DNA of 64,000 nucleotides from Rodentibacter myodis. GTDB taxonomy: Bacteria > Pseudomonadota > Gammaproteobacteria > Enterobacterales > Pasteurellaceae. The position numbers were made by a program, and so were the translations under genes. The DNA is taken from NCBI RefSeq assembly GCF_001999305.1, contig NZ_MLHQ01000011.1, positions 184,604 through 248,603 of the forward strand. The letters run 5' to 3'. The notes under the pieces are model-generated. The model was not told the DNA's origin and made no database searches. It saw nothing but the letters and a program-made list of their open reading frames with translations. This document shows, one piece after another, positions 19,506 through 31,311 of this stretch (position 1 is the first letter of the stretch; every line of letters starts with the position of its first letter).

Positions 19506-20591
19506 ATGTCTCAAGTCTTTAATTTCAGTGCCGGGCCGGCAATGATTTTTCCCGAAGTGTTACACAAAGCACAGGCAGAACTCACTAACTGGCTAGGACA
19601 AGGCGTCTCCGTGATGGAAGCCAGCCACCGCGGTAAATATTTTATGGAACTCATCACCGAGGCGGAAAAAGATCTGCGTGAAATTTACCATATTCCCGAT
19701 AACTATCGGGTGCTTTTCTTACAAGGCGGTGCGCGTGGTCAGTTTGCCGCGTTACCAATGAATTTAATCGGCAAAAAAGGGAAAGCACTTTATTTAAATA
19801 GCGGTCACTGGTCGGCAAGCGCCGCAAAAGAAGCCCGTAATTTTGCCGCAATTGATGAAATCACCATTGTAGAAAATTGCGATCACACAAAAATTACCCG
19901 CTTAGATTTTAGTGATATTGCCGATCAATATGATTATGTTCACTACTGCCCGAATGAAACCATCAGCGGCGTGGAAATTTTTGATGTGCCAAATGTCGGC
20001 GATGCCGTCTTGGTAGCGGATATGTCTTCCAACATTCTTTCACGCCAAATTGATGTGAGTAAATTTGGCGTAATTTATGCCGGCGCACAGAAAAACCTTG
20101 GCCCTGCCGGTATCACTCTTGTGATCATTCGTGATGATTTAATCGGTAATGCCCGTAAAGAAACCCCATCCATTTGGAACTATGCGGTGCAACGTGATGC
20201 GGATTCAATGATCAACACGCCACCAACTTTTGCTTGGTATTTATGTTCTCTCGTGTTCAAACATATCAAAGCCATCGGCGGATTGGACACTATTGCCAAA
20301 CGTAACCGCTTAAAAGCCCAAACCCTTTATGATTACATTGACGCCAGCAAACTCTATCGCAACGTGGTAGCAAAAGAAAACCGTTCCACAATGAATGTCA
20401 CCTTTGTTACCGGTAATGCGGAATTAGATGCAAAATTTGTCGCCGAATCCACCGCCGCCGGCTTGCAGGCATTAAAAGGTCATAAAGTATTAGGTGGAAT
20501 GCGGGCTTCAATTTACAATGCAATGCCTTTAGAAGGCGTGGAAGCCTTAATCGACTTTATGAAAAAATTTGAAGCGGAAAATTTAGCTTAA
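19506..20591 (+). CDS. serC: Phosphoserine aminotransferase
   Basis: 361 residues, normal length. SerC is a PLP-dependent cytoplasmic enzyme making phosphoserine from 3-phosphohydroxypyruvate, and it also acts in PLP synthesis. Visible: NFSAGPAMI at the start, MEASHRGK, the Schiff-base lysine in YAGAQKNLGPAG, and GGMRASIYNAMP near the end. AAACAAGGAAAAC upstream supplies a ribosome site. hisC, another aminotransferase, follows after a hairpin; the serC-hisC order matches H. influenzae as I remember it. Confidence 0.97.
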   Translation: MSQVFNFSAGPAMIFPEVLHKAQAELTNWLGQGVSVMEASHRGKYFMELITEAEKDLREIYHIPDNYRVLFLQGGARGQFAALPMNLIGKKGKALYLNSGHWSASAAKEARNFAAIDEITIVENCDHTKITRLDFSDIADQYDYVHYCPNETISGVEIFDVPNVGDAVLVADMSSNILSRQIDVSKFGVIYAGAQKNLGPAGITLVIIRDDLIGNARKETPSIWNYAVQRDADSMINTPPTFAWYLCSLVFKHIKAIGGLDTIAKRNRLKAQTLYDYIDASKLYRNVVAKENRSTMNVTFVTGNAELDAKFVAESTAAGLQALKGHKVLGGMRASIYNAMPLEGVEALIDFMKKFEAENLA

Positions 20592-20603
20592 TCGTCATAA
20601 GAA

Positions 20604-20643
20604 ATCGAAATCATCAGGGGTGATCGCCAATGATGGTTTCGAT
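20604..20643 (+). terminator. Hairpin between serC and hisC
   Basis: ATCGAAATCATCA (20604-20616) pairs with TGATGGTTTCGAT (20631-20643) with one G-T pair and a 14-base loop, followed by ATTGTTTT. It is probably a serC terminator or attenuator; the T-run is interrupted. Confidence 0.5.
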
Positions 20644-20692
20644 ATTGTTTTAGGGGCGTTGCCTCCCACATTTCAATGTAAAATAAAGAACT

Positions 20693-21802
20693 ATGCAATA
20701 TATCGACATTGCCAATCAAGGCGTAAAATCTCTTTCTCCCTATCAAGCCGGAAAACCAATTGAAGAACTGGAACGTGAGCTGGGTATCGCTAATATTGTT
20801 AAACTTGCCTCAAATGAAAACCCTTTCGGCTTTCCCGAAAGTGCAAAACAGGCAATTTGCGAACAATTAGATAGTCTAACCCGCTATCCGGATGCCAATG
20901 GTTTTGAACTCAAGCAAACCATTGCCAAAAAATTCGGTGTTCAGCCTAATCAAATCACTTTAGGAAACGGCTCAAATGATTTGCTTGAACTCTTTGCACA
21001 CACTTTTGCCGCCGAGGGGGATGACATCATTTATTCACAATATGCGTTTATCGTTTATCCCCTTGTTACCAAGGCCATTAATGCGAATGCAAAAGAAATT
21101 CCGGCAAAAAATTGGGGACACGATTTAACGGGATTTTTGACCGCACTTTCCGATAAAACAAAATTAATTTTTATTGCCAATCCAAATAATCCCACCGGTA
21201 ATTTCTTAACGGAACAAGAAATTGATGCCTTCTTAGCCAAGGTGCCTGAAAACATGATAGTGGTGTTGGATGAAGCCTACACGGAATTTACCCAACCTTC
21301 GGAACGGGTTGATTCTTTTGGCTTGCTAAAAAAATACCCGAATTTAATTGTTTCCCGTTCACTCTCCAAAGCCTACGGCTTGGCGGGCTTGCGTATTGGT
21401 TATGCGGTATCTCATCCTGAAATTGCCGATTTATTGAACCGTGTTCGCCAACCTTTTAACTGCAATAGTTTGGCACTTGCTTCTGCCATTGCGGTGATGA
21501 ACGATGATACCTTTGTTGAGAAAGTGGCGGAAAACAATCGGACAGAAATGGCGCGTTATGAAGCCTTCTGCCAAGCACATCATTTGGAATATATCCCGTC
21601 TAAAGGCAATTTCATCACGATAGATTTTAAACAACCTGCTACGCCGATTTATGAGGCATTATTACGTGAAGGCGTGATTGTTCGCCCAATCGCAGGCTAT
21701 GGAATGCCGAATCATTTGCGTATCAGTATTGGCTTGCCACAAGAAAATGACCAATTTTTTACCGCACTTTCTAAAGTGCTAAATTTAACCCAAGCAAAAT
21801 AG
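20693..21802 (+). CDS. hisC: Histidinol-phosphate aminotransferase
   Basis: 369 residues. A PLP-dependent fold-type I aminotransferase converting imidazole acetol phosphate to histidinol phosphate. Seen: [10 protein letters not shown] near 40, [19 protein letters not shown], the PLP lysine in [17 protein letters not shown], and [10 protein letters not shown] near the end. No other his genes are nearby, and Pasteurellaceae may carry two HisC paralogs, so a role with aromatic amino acids is possible. The start at 20693 has only AAATAAAGAAC upstream. tpx follows after 8 bases. Confidence 0.93.
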   Translation: MQYIDIANQGVKSLSPYQAGKPIEELERELGIANIVKLASNENPFGFPESAKQAICEQLDSLTRYPDANGFELKQTIAKKFGVQPNQITLGNGSNDLLELFAHTFAAEGDDIIYSQYAFIVYPLVTKAINANAKEIPAKNWGHDLTGFLTALSDKTKLIFIANPNNPTGNFLTEQEIDAFLAKVPENMIVVLDEAYTEFTQPSERVDSFGLLKKYPNLIVSRSLSKAYGLAGLRIGYAVSHPEIADLLNRVRQPFNCNSLALASAIAVMNDDTFVEKVAENNRTEMARYEAFCQAHHLEYIPSKGNFITIDFKQPATPIYEALLREGVIVRPIAGYGMPNHLRISIGLPQENDQFFTALSKVLNLTQAK

Positions 21803-21810
21803 GAGCTTTT

Positions 21811-22308
21811 ATGACAACCGTAACAATGATGGGGAATCCCATTGAAGTGAAAGGCAATTTTCCGCAAAAAGGCGACAAAATTGATAACCTGATTTTAACC
21901 AATAAAGACTTATCGGATATTGGTTTGGACACTTTTGCCGGTAAACGCAAAGTATTAAATATTTTTCCAAGTATTGATACCGGCGTTTGTGCAACCTCTG
22001 TGCGGGTATTTAACCAACGTGCCGCAGATTTAGAAAACACGGTTGTGTTATGTGTATCTGCCGACTTACCTTTCGCCCAAGCACGTTTTTGTGGGGCTGA
22101 AGGCATTGAAAACGTACAAACGCTTTCCACTTTCCGTCATAAAGACGTTCACGACAATTTAGGCGTAAATATTACAACAGGGCCGATTGCCGGTTTAACC
22201 GCCCGTTCGGTGATCGTGCTGGATGAAAATAACAAGGTGTTACACAGTGAATTGGTTTCTGAAATCAAAAATGAACCCAATTATGATGCGGCATTAGCGG
22301 TGTTATAA
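21811..22308 (+). CDS. tpx: Thiol peroxidase
   Basis: 165 residues. Tpx is an atypical 2-Cys peroxiredoxin reducing hydroperoxides with thioredoxin. The peroxidatic cysteine is C60 in [10 protein letters not shown] and the resolving cysteine C94 in ARFCGAEG, both in the usual places. TAGGAGC at 21801-21807 gives a good ribosome site. The gene is only 8 bases after hisC and ends in an uptake-signal terminator. A second, typical 2-Cys peroxiredoxin is at 58.8 kb. Confidence 0.97.
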   Translation: MTTVTMMGNPIEVKGNFPQKGDKIDNLILTNKDLSDIGLDTFAGKRKVLNIFPSIDTGVCATSVRVFNQRAADLENTVVLCVSADLPFAQARFCGAEGIENVQTLSTFRHKDVHDNLGVNITTGPIAGLTARSVIVLDENNKVLHSELVSEIKNEPNYDAALAVL

Positions 22309-22315
22309 CAAACAA

Positions 22316-22345
22316 AAAAGTGCGGTTAAAATTAACCGCACTTTT
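22316..22345 (+). terminator. tpx terminator (uptake-signal hairpin)
   Basis: AAAAGTGCGGTTAA pairs with TTAACCGCACTTTT, followed by TTCTT. Confidence 0.8.
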
Positions 22346-22361
22346 CTTACCCAAATAATGC

Positions 22362-22402
22362 CTTTTCTATAAAGTAACATCCTTATTTACTTTATAGAAA
22401 AG
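22362..22402. repeat. Perfect 16-bp inverted repeat upstream of the adhesin
   Basis: CTTTTCTATAAAGTAA (22362-22377) and TTACTTTATAGAAAAG (22387-22402) are perfect complements around a 9-base loop. It is AT-rich and has no T-run, so it is not an obvious terminator. The gap 22309-22763 holds the tpx terminator, this repeat, AT-rich sequence and the promoter below; I see no gene in it. Confidence 0.75.
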
Positions 22403-22612
22403 ACTTTCCCCCTAATAAGACATCTGACCTGTTATTAATTTAATCATTGAATTGAAAAAATCATCTAAGCAAATCGCCAAAACATTTAGGTATTGGTAAC
22501 CCGAGTATTCGATAAAAATACAAATTTACATTAAGAAATGTTTATTCCAAATAACTATTTTTAAGTATCCAGAAAAACGTATAAAAATTTTAATTTCAAT
22601 AAGTTTCGTCTA

Positions 22613-22641
22613 TTGTTTATATATCCAATTTTTACTATTAT
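22613..22641 (+). promoter_or_regulatory. Candidate sigma-70 promoter of the adhesin gene
   Basis: TTGTTT (22613-22618) and TATTAT (22636-22641) are 17 bases apart. This would leave a leader of roughly 115 bases before the start at 22764. Confidence 0.45.
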
Positions 22642-22763
22642 ATGCCGCGAATTTGTTCTTATGGAATACGTTTTAGCGTTTTTTATATGAGATTTAGATA
22701 AAAAACCTATAATTTGGAACAAGTGTAGTCATCTATGTTTTTAACTATCTTCTGTGAGTTTGT

Positions 22764-25676
22764 ATGAATAAAATTTTTAAAATTAAACATAATCAATTTG
22801 GTATGCCGGTAGTCGCTTCGGAGTTGGCGACCTCCAAAAACAATCTATCTTCAACAAATAAAATCGCGACAAAATTAACCGCACTTTCGGCGATTACGGT
22901 AGCGTTATTTACTTCCTCAAATTCTTTGGCAACAACGATAGTAAATACTAAAATTAACCAGGGAACAGTATCATCGGAAGATGATTTAAAAAGAAATATT
23001 CTTATTGGTAGTACCACAACACCAAATAAAGCCGATTATGTAGAAGATGCGGTTGTCATTGGCAATAATGCTACAGTAACGGGATCTTATTCAGTAGCTA
23101 TCGGTAAAAATGTTAAAGCAGCAGATTTTGATGGGGTGGCAATCGGATCAGATGCGACAACCAATACTCAATGGTCTATTGCAATTGGTAAAGGTGCAAG
23201 TAATGCTTATGATCCTGCGTCTTTATCGGAAGCACAGGCAAATAATAAAACAACAGGTCGTGGCAATGCCGCCATTGCCATTGGTTACGATGCAAAAACC
23301 AGTGATTACGGCACAATTGCTATTGGCTTAGGCACTAAAGCAACAGGCAATATAGCAACTGCGCTGGGTTCCGGTGCAAATGCAAGTGGGACAGCAAGCC
23401 TTGCATTAGGAGACAAAGCACAAGCTTTAGGAGAAGCCTCAATTGCCAGCGGCTATGGCGCAAATGCTTCCGGATATCACGCTATATCAACAGGTAATGA
23501 TGCGAAAGCTTCCGCCACTTACACAATTGCGCTGGGAGACAATGCAAACGCGTCTAACATCTATGCTATTGCCATTGGTCAAGATTCAAAAGCAAGCGAT
23601 CATCATGCGCTTGCCTTAGGTTATTTATCCAATGCAACAAATTTTGCAACCATTTCACAAGGCATTTACTCCAAAGCAAGTGGCAGACAGTCTGTTAGTA
23701 TCGGTTATGCCGCCAATTCATCAGGATCAAGTTCAATCTCTTTGGGGAGTAATGCGACTTCGACAAGTACGGGGGCTATTTCATTGGGTTCATCCGCTAA
23801 TGCAACGGGCGTGGATACTGTCGCTTTAGGAAGTGGAGCTAATGCCGCAGAATATGGTTCAACAGCAATTGGGTCGGCAACCAAAGCAGAAGGATGGAAA
23901 TCCTCTGCGCTTGGTTTTTCTGCTAGTGCAATTGGGGGGAGTTCACTAGCAATTGGTACGAATACTAAAGCACAAAAAACATACTCTGCAGCATTTGGTG
24001 CTTTTGCTAATGCATCGGCTGATTATAGTATGGCACTTGGTGATAATTCTAAGGCTTATGGGGAAAACTCTGTAACGGTAGGAAGTAAAGCTCAAGCAAA
24101 TTCTAACTACGGGATTGCAGTGGGAAGTAATAGTCTTTCAAATGAATATGCGGCCATTGCAATAGGTCGATATTCAAACGCATCGGGTAATCAGGCGATA
24201 GCACTTGGAGATGTGGCTAAAGCAGAAAAAGACAGTGCCATCGCATTAGGATATCAATCTAGTGCCTTAGATGATAATTCAATTGCTTTAGGCCATTCAG
24301 CAAATGCTTCAATATATAGCGCAATTGCAGTTGGTCTTTTTTCTGAATCCAGTGGGAGGGGGAGTGTTTCTATAGGGCTACATTCAAAATCAACAGAGGA
24401 CTCCTCAATCGCAATTGGCTGGGGCGCGAAAACATTACAACATAATGCTATAAGCCTTGGTACAACATCTACTTCTAGTGGCATAACTTCTACTGCTTTA
24501 GGAGCATGGTCGGAGGCTAATGAAAATATGTCTGTTGCTTTAGGCAGCTATTCAGTCACAGAAGCCAGCCGCACCAATTCTACCGCAGGAATGACTACGG
24601 TTGATTCAGCAGAAATAAATGGTGTTAATTATAGCGGTTTTGCTGGAAAAACCCCTCTTTCTGTAGTATCAGTGGGAAACGACGAGGATCAACGCCGCAT
24701 CCAATATGTCGCCGCCGGTTTAATTTCCCAAACTTCAACAGATGCCATTAATGGTTCTCAACTTTATGCCGCAATAGATTCTCTCTCTAAGCAAATTAAA
24801 AATGCCTCAGAAACAATAACGGCAGCGAAAGATAGTTTTAAAGTAAAAAATAACACAACTGCCCAAAACACGAATGGAACAGTCAGTGAATGGTCATTGG
24901 AAAAAGCCGATACTCTCACCCTTGGTGCAACTTCCGATTTGAACGTGACGACAGATAGTAACGGTTTAGTGGTTTACGGTTTATCCGATAACATTAAAAA
25001 AACGATTAACGATACGAATACAACAGTAAATAAAGGTTGGAACATCACAACGAGCGCAAGTGAAGGCAATGTAACGGGTTCAAGTGAAAGTAACGTTAAA
25101 ATGGGTAATACTGTGACGGTAGATGCGGGTAAAAATATTAATATTACTCAAAGCAACCATAAAATTAGTATTGCGACTTCGTCTAAACCGACCTTTGAGA
25201 CGGTTACTGCAACAGACAGCGTAAAAATAGGCTCAGGAAATAATGCAACAACAATCACCTCAAATGCAACGGGAATTGTGGTTAAAAATAGTACTGGGGG
25301 ACCAACCAGAATTCAAAATGTTGCTGCCGGTACACAAAATACGGATGCAGTGAATGTTGGACAGTTAAAACAAGTTTCCAACCAAGTGAACAATAACAGT
25401 AAACGTATTAATAACTTGGAGACAAAACTAAATCGTCAAGACAAAAAACTACGGGCAGGTGTTGCCGGCGCAGCAGCTATCGGTAACTTACCTCAAGTAC
25501 GTCGCGACGGGCATTCGCAGCTGGCTGCGGGAATTGCAACCTATCGTGGTGAAAGTGCAATAGCAATGGGCTATTCAAAAGCTTCCGATAACGGCAAGGT
25601 AATTATAAAACTTTCCGGTAGTTCCGATACCCGGGGTGATCTTGTCGGTGCAGCTGCCGTAGGATATGAATGGTAA
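22764..25676 (+). CDS. YadA-type trimeric autotransporter adhesin
   Basis: 970 residues. The start MNKIFKIKHNQF belongs to an extended signal peptide (ESPR), followed by a hydrophobic core and likely cleavage after SLA at 56. From about 92 to 590 there are some three dozen 14-residue head repeats of the Hep_Hag type (cores such as AIGKNAKA, ALGSGANA), which build a left-handed beta-roll trimer. A neck follows near 645-670 (RRIQYVAAGLIS, TDAINGSQLYA), then a stalk, a second neck near 848-870 (TDAVNVGQLKQV), coiled coil, and a C-terminal YadA anchor (GVAGAAAIGNLPQ, GAAAVGYEW). Such proteins bind host matrix or cells or give serum resistance; the ligand is not predictable. Low-GC flanks suggest accessory status. 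Confidence 0.95.
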   Translation: MNKIFKIKHNQFGMPVVASELATSKNNLSSTNKIATKLTALSAITVALFTSSNSLATTIVNTKINQGTVSSEDDLKRNILIGSTTTPNKADYVEDAVVIGNNATVTGSYSVAIGKNVKAADFDGVAIGSDATTNTQWSIAIGKGASNAYDPASLSEAQANNKTTGRGNAAIAIGYDAKTSDYGTIAIGLGTKATGNIATALGSGANASGTASLALGDKAQALGEASIASGYGANASGYHAISTGNDAKASATYTIALGDNANASNIYAIAIGQDSKASDHHALALGYLSNATNFATISQGIYSKASGRQSVSIGYAANSSGSSSISLGSNATSTSTGAISLGSSANATGVDTVALGSGANAAEYGSTAIGSATKAEGWKSSALGFSASAIGGSSLAIGTNTKAQKTYSAAFGAFANASADYSMALGDNSKAYGENSVTVGSKAQANSNYGIAVGSNSLSNEYAAIAIGRYSNASGNQAIALGDVAKAEKDSAIALGYQSSALDDNSIALGHSANASIYSAIAVGLFSESSGRGSVSIGLHSKSTEDSSIAIGWGAKTLQHNAISLGTTSTSSGITSTALGAWSEANENMSVALGSYSVTEASRTNSTAGMTTVDSAEINGVNYSGFAGKTPLSVVSVGNDEDQRRIQYVAAGLISQTSTDAINGSQLYAAIDSLSKQIKNASETITAAKDSFKVKNNTTAQNTNGTVSEWSLEKADTLTLGATSDLNVTTDSNGLVVYGLSDNIKKTINDTNTTVNKGWNITTSASEGNVTGSSESNVKMGNTVTVDAGKNINITQSNHKISIATSSKPTFETVTATDSVKIGSGNNATTITSNATGIVVKNSTGGPTRIQNVAAGTQNTDAVNVGQLKQVSNQVNNNSKRINNLETKLNRQDKKLRAGVAGAAAIGNLPQVRRDGHSQLAAGIATYRGESAIAMGYSKASDNGKVIIKLSGSSDTRGDLVGAAAVGYEW

Positions 25677-25760
25677 TTATTTATTGCTACCATACTAGCC
25701 TATTCCAACGAAATACTGCATTCGGCTAGAGCCATACGCAATTTATAATATGGAACAACC

Positions 25761-25792
25761 AAAAAATCTTCCGAAAAATCGGAAGATTTTTT
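25761..25792 (+). terminator. Adhesin gene terminator
   Basis: AAAATCTTCCG pairs with CGGAAGATTTT around AAAAAT, followed by T residues. The rest of 25677-25977 shows only AT-rich spacer and the serS terminator. Confidence 0.8.
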
Positions 25793-25924
25793 TGTGTGGG
25801 AAGAGATTAACAATAATAGGATGGATTCACTCTAAATTAGTTTGTGAAGAAACTAGCTTTTTAGATATGGAATTGACACCTTGAATAATAGAATAAATAT
25901 CTGACTCTTGGTAAAGAACAAGTC

Positions 25925-25965
25925 AAAGTGCGGTCAAAAACCCTTTTGTTTTAACCGCACTTTTG
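25925..25965 (-). terminator. serS terminator (uptake-signal pair)
   Basis: AAAGTGCGGT (25925-25934) and ACCGCACTTT (25954-25963) are paired with a 19-base loop directly after the serS stop. Confidence 0.6.
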
Positions 25966-25977
25966 TCTCTCTTGAAA

Positions 25978-27276
<1,299 letters not shown>

Positions 27277-27424
27277 TTACTATTCAGTGAAATAAAAAAT
27301 GCCTTTATTCTAGCGTGGATTAATGAAATAAACCAGTTAAAAGCCAAGTGATAACGCGGTATTTTATAAAAATTGAGAAATCTTGACCGCACTTTTATCC
27401 TCTGTCGGAAGGCTGATTTTATTT

Positions 27425-27440
27425 TGTGATCTACTTCAAA
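27425..27440. promoter_or_regulatory. Possible CRP site upstream of ydcH
   Basis: TGTGA-TCTACT-TCAAA matches the TGTGA-N6-TCACA core at 9 of 10 positions and lies about 86 bases upstream of ydcH. Confidence 0.4.
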
Positions 27441-27518
27441 TTTTCATCATTCAAAACTAGGAATTTTTTATAAAAAGCGTAAAGTAAAAGCAGTTTTTAA
27501 CCATAGAGGAGTTTGCTT

Positions 27519-27737
27519 ATGTTTCCTGAATTTAGAGAATTAATCACCAAACTGAAAAGCACGGATGCTTACTTTGATCGCTTATTTGAAAAACACAATG
27601 AATTGGATCACGACATTAAAAATAAAGAGGACAACATTCAGCTTGCCACTCATACGGAGATTGAGATCTTGAAAAAAGAAAAATTGCGGGTTAAAGACGA
27701 GCTATATGCTTACTTAAAGAAAAAAGCGGTTGAGTAA
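27519..27737 (+). CDS. ydcH: DUF465 family small protein YdcH
   Basis: 72 residues from the ATG at 27519, with GAGGA at 27506-27510. A TTG two codons earlier is in frame but unnecessary. It resembles E. coli YdcH (MFPEFRELITKLK at the start, EKHNELDHDI in the middle). The protein is small, highly charged and predicted helical; its function is not known. A possible CRP site lies upstream and an uptake-signal terminator downstream. Confidence 0.88.
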   Translation: MFPEFRELITKLKSTDAYFDRLFEKHNELDHDIKNKEDNIQLATHTEIEILKKEKLRVKDELYAYLKKKAVE

Positions 27738-27741
27738 AAAT

Positions 27742-27778
27742 AAAAAAAGTGCGGTTAAAATTGACCGCACTTTTTTTT
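27742..27778. terminator. ydcH / glnD convergent terminator
   Basis: AAGTGCGGT (27747-27755) pairs with ACCGCACTT (27764-27772), with a long A-run on the left and T-run on the right. It can work for ydcH and for glnD on the other strand. Confidence 0.75.
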
Positions 27779-27780
27779 CC

Positions 27781-30372
27781 CTAAATCCGTTGATAAATCA
27801 CTTCACGCAAGTTTTCTTTTTCCTGAACCGTTAAGGCTTTACCCGCGTGATTTTTTAGAATAAAGAAATCCTCTATTTTTTCCCCTAAAGTCATAATTTT
27901 GGCATTTAACAAGTTCAAATTGAGATCACTAAAAATTTGACTAATTTCTGCCAATAACGCCGGTTTATCCAAGGCAATCAATTCCATTTCCGTCTGATCT
28001 TCCTTCGTTTCATTTAAAAAACGGACTTCTGTTTTCACCGTAAATGGTTGTAACTGTCGATGTTTAGGAAAGGATAAAATCGGACGCTTATCACTTTCTA
28101 ATACCAATGTTAATGCTTTTTCCAATTCTCGCCGGCGGTCAAATTTGACTAAATCACCATTGAGTTCCGTAATGATAAAACTATCAAGCACATAACCGTC
28201 TTGCGTGGTGATAATTTGTGCATCGTGAATACTGAATTTTTTTGCACCGATGGTCGTCACCACCTTGTTAAACAAATGTGCCTGATCCCCACAGTAAATA
28301 AACACTTCCGTCCCACCAAGGGAAAACTGATTCGTTACTTTCACCAGCAGTTTGCCGGAAAAATCGATTAATAATGCGGTGTGTCCTGCAATTTGTTTTG
28401 GTGTGTTACGCAAAAAATATTCATCGGGACAACGCTGCCATAAGGCTTGAATGGCTTGCGACGAATAAGAAGCCGTATCCGAGAGTAAAATTTGCCGTGC
28501 CAAACGGCGATTTTCTGCTGATTTTTCCGAATGACCCAACAATTCCGATCCCTCCTGATTAAACCTACTTGTGGTGAAATCGTAGAGTGAAGAAAAAAGT
28601 GAGCGCTTCCAACTGTTCCAAAGGGTGGCATTGGTCGCACAAATATCCGCAACGGTAAGGCAGGTTAGATAATCAAGCCGAACCTGATTTTGTACGCTTT
28701 CGGCAAATTTCATCACCACTTCAGGATCGTGAATATCGCGGCGTTGTGCCGTTATCGACATCAATAAATGGGATTGCACCAGCCAACTCAATGTTTCCAC
28801 TTCACGCCGATCAAAACCGTGCAATTTTGCAAACTCTATCACATCCACCGCACCAAGTTCTGCGTGATCACCTCCCCGCCCTTTTGCAATATCGTGAAAT
28901 AATGCCGCCACATAAAGCAAAGTGCGGTCGGAAAGTCGACTAAATATGCGATGGCAAATTGGATGTTCTTTCTCACTTTCTTTATGTAAAAAATGCTCCA
29001 ATTTCAACATTACACGCAAGGTGTGTTCATCAACGGTGTAAATATGGAATAAATCAAATTGCATTAAACCTTCAATCGCCTGCCATTGCGGTAGATAAGC
29101 CGTCAGCACGCCATATTGATGCATTGGAATAAAAGCCCGTTGAATAGCATTCGGTTGATTAAATAAGCGTAAAAATTTCTCGCGGGCGGCGGCAATTTGG
29201 CATAATTTTTGCGGTAATTGTTCTAATGCCGGTTGCAATTTTCGCAAGGTTTCAGGGTGAATCACTGCCGTTTCAAATTGGGTGAGATAAAAAAACAAAT
29301 CTAAAATGCGTTCCGGTTTTTGTAAAAATAAATCTTCATTCCGCAACCGTAAACGCCCATTCACCAATTCAAAATCCTCATCTAATTGATGAATAAACAC
29401 ATCATAAGTCGGTGAAAGAAAATGCTCGCGATAATGCTGAATTAATAAATGGCTGATTAATGAAATTCGGCGTAATGCTTGGAAAAATTGTTTCATCATT
29501 TTCTCTACGCCTTGATTTCCCTCTCCCGTAAAACCCAGTAAGGCACTTACTTTAATTTGACGATCAAACAACAAACGATTGTCATAGCGTTTCAAAATTA
29601 AATGCAAGGCAAACCGCACTTTAAACAAAAAGGCTTGGCTTTCCTGCAACTGTTGATATTCCTGCGGATAAATAAAACCACTTTGTAAAATCGTCTCCAG
29701 CGTGAGTGCGCCGGTATGTCGTAGTGCCACCCAATACAATAAATGCAAATCACGCAAGCCACCGGGGCTGTATTTGATATCCGGCTCAAGGTTGTAAGCG
29801 GTGTTGTGATAACGCTGATAGCGTTCCATTTGTTCTTGAACTTTGGCGTTAAAAAAATCTTCTTTCGACCAAAAATCCGCCCGTTGCACCCATTCACAAA
29901 GTGACTCAAAGTGCGGTCGATTTCCGGCAAGAAATCGTGCTTCCAACAAATTCGTGGCAATCGTAATATCCTGCTTGCCTTCCCTTTCGCACTGTGCTAA
30001 GGTTCGCACGCTATGCCCCACTTCAAAACCGCTATCCCACAAAAATCGAACAAATTGTGCAATTTTTTCTTCTACTTCAACGGTTGGTGTTTGCACCGTC
30101 AAAATAAGAAAATCCAAATCGGATAAGGGGAACATTTCTTTACGTCCATACCCGCCCACGGCAATTAATGAAAGTTCTGTTTCATCACTCAATGCCATTT
30201 GCTGCCATAACCGCTCTAGCAATAAATCATAAAATCGGCTGCGGTTTTCAATCAGTTCAAAAATGGAATAATCGGCGAAATGTGCCAGTTCAAATTGTTT
30301 AAGATTTTCACGCCAATTTTTGACCGCACTTGGCGTTAACGGTGAAAGGAGTTCGAAAGGGAAAAACATCAT
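27781..30372 (-). CDS. glnD: [Protein-PII] uridylyltransferase / uridylyl-removing enzyme
   Basis: 863 residues, normal length. GlnD senses glutamine and adds or removes UMP on PII proteins, controlling nitrogen assimilation. Domains: N-terminal nucleotidyltransferase with [19 protein letters not shown] (about 70-90), central HD hydrolase with [19 protein letters not shown] near 490, and two C-terminal ACT domains (about 680-760 and 790-863) where glutamine binds. All catalytic motifs look intact. Two adjacent ATG codons could serve as start. map lies 73 bases upstream behind its own terminator. Confidence 0.97.
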   Translation of the reverse strand: MMFFPFELLSPLTPSAVKNWRENLKQFELAHFADYSIFELIENRSRFYDLLLERLWQQMALSDETELSLIAVGGYGRKEMFPLSDLDFLILTVQTPTVEVEEKIAQFVRFLWDSGFEVGHSVRTLAQCEREGKQDITIATNLLEARFLAGNRPHFESLCEWVQRADFWSKEDFFNAKVQEQMERYQRYHNTAYNLEPDIKYSPGGLRDLHLLYWVALRHTGALTLETILQSGFIYPQEYQQLQESQAFLFKVRFALHLILKRYDNRLLFDRQIKVSALLGFTGEGNQGVEKMMKQFFQALRRISLISHLLIQHYREHFLSPTYDVFIHQLDEDFELVNGRLRLRNEDLFLQKPERILDLFFYLTQFETAVIHPETLRKLQPALEQLPQKLCQIAAAREKFLRLFNQPNAIQRAFIPMHQYGVLTAYLPQWQAIEGLMQFDLFHIYTVDEHTLRVMLKLEHFLHKESEKEHPICHRIFSRLSDRTLLYVAALFHDIAKGRGGDHAELGAVDVIEFAKLHGFDRREVETLSWLVQSHLLMSITAQRRDIHDPEVVMKFAESVQNQVRLDYLTCLTVADICATNATLWNSWKRSLFSSLYDFTTSRFNQEGSELLGHSEKSAENRRLARQILLSDTASYSSQAIQALWQRCPDEYFLRNTPKQIAGHTALLIDFSGKLLVKVTNQFSLGGTEVFIYCGDQAHLFNKVVTTIGAKKFSIHDAQIITTQDGYVLDSFIITELNGDLVKFDRRRELEKALTLVLESDKRPILSFPKHRQLQPFTVKTEVRFLNETKEDQTEMELIALDKPALLAEISQIFSDLNLNLLNAKIMTLGEKIEDFFILKNHAGKALTVQEKENLREVIYQRI

Positions 30373-30412
30373 ATTTGGGCAAAGTAAAAAATAGTGGGAA
30401 TATTATAAAGAA

Positions 30413-30434
30413 AAAGCCCACCAATGTGGGCTTT
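30413..30434 (-). terminator. map terminator
   Basis: AAAGCCCAC (30413-30421) pairs with GTGGGCTTT (30426-30434); on the minus strand the stem is followed by TTTTTCTTT. Confidence 0.75.
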
Positions 30435-30445
30435 CCAAAATGAAA

Positions 30446-31252
30446 CTAAGCATTCACCATAATGCGTGAAATTCTGCCTTCTGCAATTTCTTCATCGCGA
30501 ATAGTCATTACTTCACAACCGTTTTCGGTGACAACAATTTGATGTTCATATTGTGCGGAATGGCTGCGGTCTTTGGTTTTTACCGTCCAACCGTCTCCCA
30601 TAACACGCACTTCTTTTTTACCGGCATTAATCATTGGCTCAATGGTGAACACCATTCCCGGTTTCAAAATCACGCCGCCGTCATCGGCATAATAATGCAA
30701 TACTTGTGGCTCGCAATGGAATTCAGTGCCAACACCGTGACCACAATACTCGCGCACAACACTAAAACCTTGAGCTTCGGTGTATTTTTGTACGGCTTTG
30801 CCAATTTCGTTTAAGCGAATTCCCGGTTTTACTGTGCATAACCCCACATATAACGCTTCTTGTGCCGCTTCGACTAATTTTTGGCTACGAATATTGGTTT
30901 CCCCCCCCACAATATACATTTTGGAATTATCGCCAAAATAACCGTCTTTAATCACCGTTACATCAATGTTTACGATATCACCGCTTTTCAACACTTTGTC
31001 TTCACTTGGAATACCGTGGCAAACCACTTCGTTAATGGAAATACAGGTTGCTTTTGGAAAACCGTGATAATCCAAACAAGCAGGTATCACTTTTTGTTCA
31101 TTCACCATATATTCATGGCAAATACGATCCAATTCCCCCGTTGTGACGCCCGGTTTGACGTAGGGTTCAATCATCACCAACACATCGGAAGCCAATTTAC
31201 AGGCTTCACGCAATTTAATAATTTCCTCTTCGGTTCTTAATGGAATAGCCAT
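30446..31252 (-). CDS. map: Methionine aminopeptidase, type I
   Basis: 268 residues. Map removes the initiator methionine from nascent proteins. The metal ligands are in place: Asp in NIDVTVIKDGY and GDNSKMY, His in GHGVGTEFHCEP, Glu in FTIEPMIN, and Glu in YEHQIVVT. It is transcribed away from erpA, with which it shares an upstream region of about 127 bases. Confidence 0.98.
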   Translation of the reverse strand: MAIPLRTEEEIIKLREACKLASDVLVMIEPYVKPGVTTGELDRICHEYMVNEQKVIPACLDYHGFPKATCISINEVVCHGIPSEDKVLKSGDIVNIDVTVIKDGYFGDNSKMYIVGGETNIRSQKLVEAAQEALYVGLCTVKPGIRLNEIGKAVQKYTEAQGFSVVREYCGHGVGTEFHCEPQVLHYYADDGGVILKPGMVFTIEPMINAGKKEVRVMGDGWTVKTKDRSHSAQYEHQIVVTENGCEVMTIRDEEIAEGRISRIMVNA

Positions 31253-31311
31253 AATTATTCTCTCTGTTTTAGAAAAAATGTGGCGTGGATTATAACAGGA
31301 TTTCTATGAAA

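Noticed and set aside
23060..24560. Tandem DNA repeats or phase-variable tract in the adhesin
   Set aside because: The 14-residue repeats are degenerate at DNA level, and I see no homopolymer or tetranucleotide run that could switch the frame.
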